From contig NZ_LGPC01000016.1 in NCBI RefSeq assembly GCF_001431205.1, forward strand, positions 448,141 to 512,140: a DNA stretch of 64,000 nucleotides, written 5' to 3'. This document shows, piece after piece, positions 56,631 through 64,000 of the stretch. The position numbers were made by a program, and so were the translations under genes. Source of the stretch: Staphylococcus sp. NAM3COL9. Its GTDB lineage: Bacteria; Bacillota; Bacilli; Staphylococcales; Staphylococcaceae. Numbering within the stretch: position 1 is the first letter of the stretch; each line of letters opens with the position of its first letter. The notes beneath the pieces were generated by a model. The model worked only from the letters and a program-made list of their open reading frames with translations, ran no database searches and had not been told where the DNA came from.

Positions 56631-56701
56631 CAATCACTTTATTTCCGTCCTTTGTTTACGTTTAAATCATTTCATATTGTAATTGCTGAAAATTCAACGC
56701 G

Positions 56702-58084
56702 TCATTCAGTTTCTATTGATAGATATTTAGTTTCTAAATATGGTTCGATTCCTTCTGTACCGCCTTCTCGACCGTAGCCACTTTCTTTCAAACCACCAAA
56801 AGGTGCATGTGCTGCAGAAGGACCGCCGTCGTTCCATCCTATGACGCCATACTCTAATTCATTAAACAGTTTCAATCCAGTACGATAATTATTCGTGAAG
56901 AAATATGAAGCTAACCCAAATTCAGTATCATTTGCAATGTCTATCACTTCATCTAAATCTTCATAGGCCATGATTGGTGCCACAGGTCCAAATGTTTCTT
57001 CATGCATTACTTTCATGTCTAAATCTACATTAGAAATTACTACTGGTTTTAAGAAATTACCACCCAATACTTGAATTTCTTCTAAACTGCGGGATAACTT
57101 GCCACCTTTGTCTTGTGCATCCGTAATATGTGTTAATACTTTCTCGACAGCGTTGTGATCTATAAGTGGGCCTATTTTCACTTTCTCCTCTAAACCATCA
57201 CCTACCGTGAGTGCATGTACTTTTTCGGTTAGCCTTGCTGTATACTCTTCCGCTATATCTTTATGAACAAAGATACGGTTTGCACATATGCATGTTTGCC
57301 CAGCATTTCTGAACTTAGAAGCAATCGTCCCATCAACGGCTGCTTCAATATCCGCGTCATTATGTACAATAAATGGTGCAAGACCTCCAAGTTCCATAGT
57401 TACATTTTTAACCGTTTGCGCTGATTGTTCAATTAATGTTTTACCAACGGCTGTCGACCCAGTAAACGTTATTTTATTAATTTGATCATGTCCAGTAAAT
57501 ATATCACCAGCATCTTTACCTGATGCAATAATATAAGATATCGCATCTTTCGGGATACCCGCTTCATGCGCAAGTTCTACCAATTTGATTGTAGTTAAAG
57601 GCGTTTTCACTGCTGGTTTACAAATGATTGTACATCCTGCTGCTAAAGCTGGTGCCATTTTACGCGTAATCATTGCTGCCGGAAAATTCCAAGGTGTAAT
57701 GGCTCCAACCACACCAACTGGAAATTTATCTATAACCATTTTCTTAGAAGGTGTATGGGCAGGAATTGTACGTCCGTAGACACGTTTCGCTTCTTCTGCA
57801 TACCATTTCACATAAGAATTCGCATAAGCTACTTCCCCTTGTGCTTCAGCAAAAGGTTTCCCTCCCTCAAGGGTGATTAGACGTGCAAGTTCATCTTGGT
57901 GTTCATCTATAAGTGTAGCCCACTGGTTTAATTTGGCAGCACGTTCATGTGCATCTACAATTTTCCATTCTTGAAAAGCTTGGTAAGTGCGACTGATCTG
58001 CGCATCAATTTCCTCATGCGTTGTGTAATCTAAACGTTCAACTACTTCATTCGTTGCTGGATTATATACTTTTAACTGTTCCAT
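56702..58084 (-). CDS. gabD: Succinate-semialdehyde dehydrogenase
   Basis: 460 residues. It oxidises succinate semialdehyde to succinate. GAITPWNFPAAMITRKMAPA near 130, VTMELGGLAPFIVHNDAD (catalytic Glu near 233) and FRNAGQTCICANRIFVH (Cys near 267) are intact. The C-terminal GWNDGGPSAAHAPFGGLKESG matches SSADH proteins. The start MEQLKVYNPA at 58084 has AAGGAG eight bases upstream. It is 87 bases after gabT and continues its pathway. Confidence 0.9.
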   Translation of the reverse strand: MEQLKVYNPATNEVVERLDYTTHEEIDAQISRTYQAFQEWKIVDAHERAAKLNQWATLIDEHQDELARLITLEGGKPFAEAQGEVAYANSYVKWYAEEAKRVYGRTIPAHTPSKKMVIDKFPVGVVGAITPWNFPAAMITRKMAPALAAGCTIICKPAVKTPLTTIKLVELAHEAGIPKDAISYIIASGKDAGDIFTGHDQINKITFTGSTAVGKTLIEQSAQTVKNVTMELGGLAPFIVHNDADIEAAVDGTIASKFRNAGQTCICANRIFVHKDIAEEYTARLTEKVHALTVGDGLEEKVKIGPLIDHNAVEKVLTHITDAQDKGGKLSRSLEEIQVLGGNFLKPVVISNVDLDMKVMHEETFGPVAPIMAYEDLDEVIDIANDTEFGLASYFFTNNYRTGLKLFNELEYGVIGWNDGGPSAAHAPFGGLKESGYGREGGTEGIEPYLETKYLSIETE

Positions 58085-58171
58085 ATAATTCACTCCTTAT
58101 AAAAAACGTTTGATGCTCTATGTCTATCATTAACTTATACCCTTTAATTTTTTGAAAATGAACTTCATTCA

Positions 58172-59476
58172 TTAAGTTGAGGTAACTTCATCAAATACAT
58201 TTGTTAAAATGTTTAAGCCTTGGTTAAGTTCTGCATCCGATATTACCAACGGAGGTAAGAAGCGTATAACGTTGCCTTTAATTCCTGCTGATAACAATAA
58301 TAAGCCTTTGTCATTTGCTGTCTTTGTAATTTTACCTGTCAGTGCTTTATCAGGTAAACCTGTTTCAACATCTACAACTTCAAAAGCGACCATAGCGCCT
58401 AATCGACGAATTTGTGCGATATGCTTGTGTGACTGACTTAATTCTTGCAAATATACTTCAATATCATGGCCAAGCTGTTCCGCTTTATCATTTAATTGCT
58501 CTTGCTCTATAATATCGATTACTTTTAACGCAGCTTCACAAGCTAATGGATTACCTGCATAGGTGCCCCCTAATTCTCCTGGTGCTGCACTATCAACGAT
58601 TTCTGCTTTACCTACTACGCCACTTAAAGGAAATCCAGCAGCAAGTGATTTAGAAACCGTTATTAAGTCTGGTTCAATACCAAAATGTTCAATTGCAAAG
58701 GTTTTACCCGTTCTTGCAAAGCCCGTTTGTATTTCATCTGCAACAAAAACGATACCGTTGTCTTCACAAATTTGTTTTACTGTATCAACAAACTTTTGAT
58801 CAGGAATAATAAATCCACCTTCACCTTGTACGGGTTCCATCACAATACACGCGACATCACTTGGGTCTACAGTTTCAATGAAGAAGTCATGTAATTTATG
58901 AATCACTTGATCTACATATACAGCTTCCGTTAATTCTTCAGATTTTTCAGAAACATTAGGATAAGGTGCTTGGTAAACTTCAGATGCAAATGGACCGAAT
59001 CCATATTTATAAGGTTTCACTTTACTTGTCATAGACATCGTTAAATTTGTGCGACCGTGAAAGCCACGTACAAATGACACAACTGCTTGTCTTCCTGTAT
59101 ATTTCCGAGCAATTTTCACTGCGTTTTCTACTGCTTCAGCGCCAGAGTTTAGTAAAATAGCTTTCTTATCAAATTCACCTGGCGTAATCTCTGTTAATTT
59201 CTGTGCTAGGTTAAGGTAACTCTCATACATAATGACATTAAAGCCAGGATGAATGAATTTATCTAGCTTCTCTTTTAAATGTTTAGTTATTTCTGGATGC
59301 GTATGACCGACATTAAGCGTACCAATCGCACCAGCAAAATCAATAAATTCACGACCATCTATATCAGTAATCGTTGCTCCTTGTGCTTTATCTGCAACAT
59401 GTAAATTTCCGTTACTCACACCACGTGCTACATACTTTTCTCTTTTTTCTTTAAAATACTCAAATTGATCTGACAT
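58172..59476 (-). CDS. gabT: 4-aminobutyrate aminotransferase
   Basis: 434 residues, class III PLP enzyme. It transfers the amino group of GABA to 2-oxoglutarate. ILLNSGAEAVENAVKIARKYTG near 106, FVADEIQTGFARTGKTFAIE near 235 and the PLP lysine in ITVSKSLAAGFPLSGVVGK near 265 are present. The ribosome site is GGAGG. Next to it are gabD downstream and a MocR regulator upstream on the same strand. Confidence 0.92.
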   Translation of the reverse strand: MSDQFEYFKEKREKYVARGVSNGNLHVADKAQGATITDIDGREFIDFAGAIGTLNVGHTHPEITKHLKEKLDKFIHPGFNVIMYESYLNLAQKLTEITPGEFDKKAILLNSGAEAVENAVKIARKYTGRQAVVSFVRGFHGRTNLTMSMTSKVKPYKYGFGPFASEVYQAPYPNVSEKSEELTEAVYVDQVIHKLHDFFIETVDPSDVACIVMEPVQGEGGFIIPDQKFVDTVKQICEDNGIVFVADEIQTGFARTGKTFAIEHFGIEPDLITVSKSLAAGFPLSGVVGKAEIVDSAAPGELGGTYAGNPLACEAALKVIDIIEQEQLNDKAEQLGHDIEVYLQELSQSHKHIAQIRRLGAMVAFEVVDVETGLPDKALTGKITKTANDKGLLLLSAGIKGNVIRFLPPLVISDAELNQGLNILTNVFDEVTST

Positions 59477-59552
59477 AAAAACAACCTCCTCCTGCTTATT
59501 AAAAAAGATTTATTGTTGTCTAAAAATTTAAGCTAATATTGGTCTTATGTAA

Positions 59553-59585
59553 AGACCCAGTTTAAACATTCTAATGATACCAGTT
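59553..59585 (-). promoter_or_regulatory. Possible GabR direct repeats upstream of gabT
   Basis: The minus strand holds AACTGGTATC (59576-59585) and AACTGGGTCT (59553-59562), direct repeats 23 bases apart, about two helical turns. GabR-type regulators bind direct repeats; the Bacillus half-site ATACCA is the complement of TGGTAT here. The assignment is inference. Confidence 0.4.
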
Positions 59586-60970
59586 CATTCAGAAAGGACT
59601 TGTTTCAAACGATTAACAGCTTCAGGTATCTTTGACTGCTCAATTTTCGAGAAACCAATAATTAATATTTTAATCTTCTCATTCTCTTGAAATGTTTTTA
59701 CGGAAAAGCGTTTAATGGTATAGAGTTCTAATTTTTGTGCTTTTGCACGTGTTTCAATTTCTTCATATGTATAAGGAGAAACTACTTCTATTATGAAGTG
59801 TAAACCAGCACGTGTATCTTTTATTTGAATATCATCTTTAAAAACGTTTTCCAAATGTTCGATTAATAAGGATCTTCTTTTTCCATACAGTTGATGCATT
59901 TTTTTAATATATTTTTCGTAATGTCCTTCTTTGATCATTAAATTGAGTGTTAATGCATTCAACATAGAAAAGTCCGGTATCATATTGTCATTTTGTAATT
60001 CAAACTGCTTAATCAATTTTGATGGTAAAATCATATAACTCATGCGTAAACCTGGCATTAATGTTTTGGAAAAAGTACCCAAGTAAATTACACTGTCATT
60101 TTTATCAAAACTAAACAATGACGGTATATTATCTGTTTCATATTTAAACTCACTATCGTAGTCATCTTCTATAACATAACTATGCGTTTGGCTTGCCCAG
60201 TTTAATAAATCGATTCGTCTTGAGACAGGCATAATGGTGCCCATAGGAAACTGATGGGATGGTGTTACGATAACAGCATTAGGTTGCACTTGTTTTAGCT
60301 GATCTATAGATATACCTTTATGATCTAACTCTATTGCTGCTGTTGATGTACTATTTTGATTTAGTAATGTTCTAAAGCGGGAATAGCCGGGGTTTTCTAC
60401 AGCAATCGTTACGTTTTTTTCCAATAATTGAATTAACTGCATCAATAAAGTATTTGTTCCTGATCCTATAACAATTTGTTCTGGATGACATTGTATCCCT
60501 CTTTGATATGACACTAGTTTCGCAATAGATTGTCTAAGTTCTATTGGACCTTTAACATGCGGAATGGTCGACAAATAATAATCATAATCTTGGAATACAC
60601 GCTTTGTTAACTTTGACCATGTATCCATTGGAAATTCTGATATATCTGTACTCATATGGGAAAAAGAGTAATCAAATGTAGTTCGAGTTGTATGCTCGTG
60701 ACCATCTAATGAAATTTGTGCATCAGGGTCTATAATTAATTTATCTAATGGCTCTATAAAATAACCTTTTCGTTCCTTTGTATAAATGTAACCTTCAGCT
60801 AATAGCTGCTCGTAGGCTGATTTTACACTGTTCACACTCACATTAAGGTACTTTGCCATATCTCTTTTTGAAGGAAGTTTTTCATGACTTTCATATTTGA
60901 ATGCGAGTATATCATCTTTTAAGCGATTATATAACTTTCTATAGATATATTGTTCTGTGTCCCGTTGCAT
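59585..60970 (-). CDS. gabR: MocR/GabR-family PLP-binding transcriptional regulator
   Basis: 461 residues. An N-terminal GntR winged helix (about 10-75, LPSKRDMAKYLNVSVNSVKSAYEQLLAEGY) is fused to a class I aminotransferase domain (about 105-460). PLP residues are visible: VIEDDYDSEFKYE near 236 and the Schiff-base Lys in YLGTFSKTLMPGLRMSY near 272. It probably activates gabT-gabD when GABA and PLP are bound, as GabR does in Bacillus. It is directly upstream of gabT on the same strand, not divergent as in Bacillus. Confidence 0.88.
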   Translation of the reverse strand: MQRDTEQYIYRKLYNRLKDDILAFKYESHEKLPSKRDMAKYLNVSVNSVKSAYEQLLAEGYIYTKERKGYFIEPLDKLIIDPDAQISLDGHEHTTRTTFDYSFSHMSTDISEFPMDTWSKLTKRVFQDYDYYLSTIPHVKGPIELRQSIAKLVSYQRGIQCHPEQIVIGSGTNTLLMQLIQLLEKNVTIAVENPGYSRFRTLLNQNSTSTAAIELDHKGISIDQLKQVQPNAVIVTPSHQFPMGTIMPVSRRIDLLNWASQTHSYVIEDDYDSEFKYETDNIPSLFSFDKNDSVIYLGTFSKTLMPGLRMSYMILPSKLIKQFELQNDNMIPDFSMLNALTLNLMIKEGHYEKYIKKMHQLYGKRRSLLIEHLENVFKDDIQIKDTRAGLHFIIEVVSPYTYEEIETRAKAQKLELYTIKRFSVKTFQENEKIKILIIGFSKIEQSKIPEAVNRLKQVLSE

Positions 60971-61059
60971 AACTACACCCCTTGCTATATTATAATTCGT
61001 TTATTATACACATGATTAAGTCTACTATACTAATAAAATTATTTTTTCTATTTTGATTT

Positions 61060-61103
61060 AAAAAACAACGATAGCCACCCTTAGGTTAACTACCGCTGTT
61101 GGT
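61060..61103 (-). terminator. Terminator of the cardiolipin synthase gene
   Basis: On the minus strand an imperfect stem (CAACAGCGGTAG with CTATCGTTG) is followed by TTTTTT, 30 bases past the cls stop. Confidence 0.6.
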
Positions 61104-61132
61104 ATTGATTTTACGTCATGAATTATCAAATA

Positions 61133-62617
61133 TTATAAAATTGGAGATGCTAATTTAGCAATAGATTGCTTAAACTTAATCCAATGTGAACGCTGTTCGT
61201 AGCGTTCTTCTGTGAGTTCTTTTGAAACTTTAAGGTCTTCAAGAAAAGCTGCTTTTAATTGTTCTGCAATTTGTGTGTCATACATAAAAGCATTAATTTC
61301 AAAGTTTAATTCAAAGCTGCGGACGTCCATATTTGCAGTACCCACGCTCGATACTTCGTCATCAATCATGATCATTTTAGAATGAATAAACCCATTTTCA
61401 TATGTGTACACTTTAACGCCATCTTTAATCAGCTGAGCCACACTTGTGATTGTTGCCCAATATACAAATATATGATCTGGTTTACACGGTATAATTAAAC
61501 GAACATCGACACCTGATTTCGCAGCAATACGTAAGGCATTAATAAAACCTTTATCCGGAATAAAATAAGGACTGTGCATATAGATAGATTTTTTAGCATT
61601 CATAACCATCTTCATATATCCAAATTCAATTTGATGCCAATTATCACTCGGTGCACTGGCAGCCAGTTGCATAGATACATTGCCACCTTGATAGGCATTG
61701 TTCGGGAAATATTTTTTATTATATTCTAGCTGTTCACGTTTAGCTTGTGAGTTCCAGTCATGTATGAAACTCAATTGCAGCGCATCGACACCGTCGCCTC
61801 TCACTCTTAAGTGTGTATCTCTCCAATAGCCAAACTTCTCGTTTAAACCTAAATATTCGTCCCCTATGTTAAAACCACCTACATAAGCTGTCTGTCCATC
61901 AATAACAACAATTTTACGGTGATTTCGGTTATTTACTCTAAAGTTTATAAAAGGAACTTTAGATTTGAAAAATGCTTCGACTTGTCCGCCTTCTGACTGA
62001 AACTTTTTAAAATTAGAATTATGTACCGATTTAGAACCCACGGCATCATAAAGCAGTTTAACCTCTAGACCTTCTGCAGCTTTTTCTTCTAATATTTCAA
62101 CAATCTCAGTCCCTAAGCCGTCTAATTTTAAAACGTAATATTCCATATGAATATAGCGCTTAGCATTGCGTAAATCTTGTTTCATTTGGTCATATAAATC
62201 ATGGCCATCTGTGTAAATATCGATATTATTGTTATTACTTAAAAAAGATTGTTCTTTCGTTAATAATGCATGAGCAAGATCAGCATGTTTTCTTACAATA
62301 GGATTTTTTGAATTACTAATTTTGTTTGTGTCATCTTGAAGTTGTGACCGTAATCTTTTTAGCCCATCTTCAATTTGATTATGCTCAAATCCTCGTTCAC
62401 GTTTTTTTCTAACTGCACGTCCGAAGAATATATATACAATAAAACCTAAAATTGGCATAACGAATAATAAGAATAACCATGCCCAAGTTGCGGTCGCATC
62501 TCTTCTATCTCTATCTAAAAACACAATTAGTAAAGCTAGCACAACGTTCATTAGAAAGAATAAAGCTAACACTACTCTATATATTGGACTTATACTTGGA
62601 TCAAACATCAATTGCAT
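61133..62617 (-). CDS. cls: Cardiolipin synthase
   Basis: 494 residues. Two N-terminal membrane helices (about 1-60, VVLALFFLMNVVLALLIVF and WAWLFLLFVMPILGFIVYIF) precede two phospholipase D domains. Both HKD motifs are complete: NHRKIVVIDGQTAYVGGFN near 230 and IHSKMIMIDDEVSSVGTANM near 408. It condenses two phosphatidylglycerols into cardiolipin at the membrane. The start MQLMFDPSIS at 62617 has GAGGTGA upstream. Confidence 0.94.
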   Translation of the reverse strand: MQLMFDPSISPIYRVVLALFFLMNVVLALLIVFLDRDRRDATATWAWLFLLFVMPILGFIVYIFFGRAVRKKRERGFEHNQIEDGLKRLRSQLQDDTNKISNSKNPIVRKHADLAHALLTKEQSFLSNNNNIDIYTDGHDLYDQMKQDLRNAKRYIHMEYYVLKLDGLGTEIVEILEEKAAEGLEVKLLYDAVGSKSVHNSNFKKFQSEGGQVEAFFKSKVPFINFRVNNRNHRKIVVIDGQTAYVGGFNIGDEYLGLNEKFGYWRDTHLRVRGDGVDALQLSFIHDWNSQAKREQLEYNKKYFPNNAYQGGNVSMQLAASAPSDNWHQIEFGYMKMVMNAKKSIYMHSPYFIPDKGFINALRIAAKSGVDVRLIIPCKPDHIFVYWATITSVAQLIKDGVKVYTYENGFIHSKMIMIDDEVSSVGTANMDVRSFELNFEINAFMYDTQIAEQLKAAFLEDLKVSKELTEERYEQRSHWIKFKQSIAKLASPIL

Positions 62618-62838
62618 AAAAATCACCTCACTACTTCACTTTTATAAAAATTGGATATTGTATCAAATATACCATTTTATTCTCCTATAAATTGGATGTT
62701 ATAAATAATAACGTTCAATAAAGAATATTTCAATCGAATCATCATTTCAATTATATTCTATTATAAGTATTTTTACCATTTTAAAAAAATTCATTTAATT
62801 CATGAATTATAAGCCATCTTATTTTCAAAAGATTTATT

Positions 62839-64000
62839 TTAATTTTTTTTGATTGCTCTTGATTGCTCTATGGTACGATTACGTCCCGCTTGTGAGCCAA
62901 ATAATGTTATAACAATCGCAGTAATTAATAAAATACTTAGAGAAGAAGTCCATTTACCAGTCATATCATGCAAGATACCAAATAATAACGGGCCTATTGC
63001 TGCAACAAGATAACCTACTGCCTGAGCCATTCCTGAAAGCTTTGCTGATGTTTGAATATGTTCCGTTCTTAAACTAAAGAATGTATTTACTAAGCCAAAC
63101 GCAAGCCCACCCGCAATACCAATTAAGATAGTAGAAATGATTGCAAGATGTGGCACAATTAGCATAATTGTCACACCTACAATAAAGCATATTCCTGTAA
63201 TAAATGTTAATAAGAATTGCGATTTCATTTTAGTCGCAAATATAGGTGTGATGAAAGTAAATGGAATAATGGCTATCTGCATTATAGATAAGTATGCTCC
63301 CGCCTCATTAATAGACATGCCACTATGAGATAAATAGGCTGGCATCCAGTTAATCAATGAATAAAATATAAGTGATTGTCCCCCCATGAGTATCGTAATT
63401 TGCCATGCTAATGGAGATTTCCACACATTTATACTTTTACGGGGTAAAGCTGTTGCAGTTTCTTGTGTTCCTTTTAATTGAAATGACCATATAATGATTG
63501 TTATAAGTGTGACGATTCCTATAACACTTATGGCGATATTATAGTTAAATGCCTTTACTAAGGGCGCTGTCCCATATGAGGATAAGCCACCAAACACATT
63601 CATTACAACCGTATAATAACCCGTCATAATACCGATATGTAGAGGGAATTTAGCCTTAATCATTGCTGGTGCCAGTACATTACCAAATCCGATACCAATA
63701 CCTATCAGCACCGTTCCTATATATAACCATGAAATGTCCGTAATTGATCTAACAAGGACACCAATAAAGATTAAACAAAGTGCTAAGAAAATTGTTTTTT
63801 CTAATCCTATTTTATTACTTGTTCGAGCAGCAAATAATGAAATTACAGAGAATGCCAATAATGGCACGACTGTAATGACGCTGACTGCACTATTAGACAT
63901 CGCTAAATCTGTCTTAATGTCAGGTAACGCAACACCAATAGATGTAATCGGTGCCCTTAAGTTAGCCCCTACCAATAAGATTCCTATAAATAATAACCAA
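62839..64000 (-). CDS. CynX/NimT-type MFS transporter, N-terminus cut by window edge
   Basis: 387 codons are visible on the minus strand, and the frame continues past 64000 (WLLFIGILLVGANLRAPITS). LVGANLRAPITSIGVALPDI and the repeated membrane segments mark the CynX/NimT branch of the major facilitator family. The true start lies outside the window, probably within about 10-20 codons. The substrate is not known; relatives are linked to cyanate or 2-nitroimidazole export, but these names rest on few proteins. Confidence 0.8.
   Translation of the reverse strand, partial: WLLFIGILLVGANLRAPITSIGVALPDIKTDLAMSNSAVSVITVVPLLAFSVISLFAARTSNKIGLEKTIFLALCLIFIGVLVRSITDISWLYIGTVLIGIGIGFGNVLAPAMIKAKFPLHIGIMTGYYTVVMNVFGGLSSYGTAPLVKAFNYNIAISVIGIVTLITIIIWSFQLKGTQETATALPRKSINVWKSPLAWQITILMGGQSLIFYSLINWMPAYLSHSGMSINEAGAYLSIMQIAIIPFTFITPIFATKMKSQFLLTFITGICFIVGVTIMLIVPHLAIISTILIGIAGGLAFGLVNTFFSLRTEHIQTSAKLSGMAQAVGYLVAAIGPLLFGILHDMTGKWTSSLSILLITAIVITLFGSQAGRNRTIEQSRAIKKN

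Noticed and set aside
1..64000. Search for phage, transposon, CRISPR or defence systems
   Set aside because: I saw no integrase, transposase, repeat-spacer array, restriction or toxin-antitoxin genes. The only mobile-like signals are small dispersed repeats and hairpins.

Overview
The window is AT-rich Firmicutes DNA. The family types, strong AAGGAGG-like ribosome binding sites, abundant hairpin terminators and many catabolite-responsive elements (cre) point to Staphylococcus. The choline cluster (cudT, cudC, betB, betA), the rocD-argC-argJ-argB cluster and the number of sugar permeases suggest a coagulase-negative species, perhaps of the saprophyticus/xylosus type. The species is an inference. 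I see no rRNA, tRNA, CRISPR array, phage or insertion sequence.

Layout. 1-3575: ascorbate-type PTS (ulaA truncated by the window edge, ulaB, ulaC) behind a PRD regulator. 3817-8094: a lactose/cellobiose-type PTS (IIC, IIB, IIA) with an uncharacterised TIM-barrel-like protein, divergent from a ROK repressor. 8372-11714: pseudouridine catabolism (HTH-kinase fusion, PsuG, nucleoside transporter). 11975-14370: nagB and a glucose/GlcNAc-type IICB. 14845-15876: argF. 16193-16258: a possible PSM-like micropeptide. 16402-19667: polyol-type MFS permease and lactate permease. 19782-23883: idonate-type dehydrogenase, gluconate permease, IclR regulator, VOC protein. 23954-27832: FMN reductase, LLM monooxygenase and acetyl-CoA synthetase. 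28597-32899: arginine biosynthesis. 32900-35320: a palindrome-rich gap with a tiny ORF, then a second GntP permease. 35604-40889: MHS transporter, nucleoside hydrolase, CapA-like protein, nitroreductase, acetyltransferase. 41397-44204: a teichoic-acid-type glycosyltransferase fusion and an acetyltransferase. 44460-44681: a wrecked SMR drug-efflux gene. 44803-50670: choline-to-glycine-betaine cluster with two matching palindromic operators. 51234-55017: methyltransferase, class I aldolase, DUF488 protein, orphan EIIC. 55161-60970: GABA cluster (permease, gabD, gabT, gabR). 61133-64000: cardiolipin synthase and a truncated CynX-type transporter.

Theme. Most of the window is carbon and nitrogen scavenging: PTS sugars, aminosugars, pseudouridine, nucleosides, gluconate/idonate, lactate, acetate and GABA, plus osmoprotection and arginine synthesis. 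Sites matching the CcpA cre consensus lie upstream of at least six of these units, so carbon catabolite control probably links them. Many transporter-plus-enzyme units sit beside or opposite their own regulator. The least explained pieces are the PTS/TIM-barrel/ROK unit, the CTG-start PSM-like peptide, the palindrome-rich gap at 33.2-33.9 kb, and several families of dispersed repeats and hairpins.
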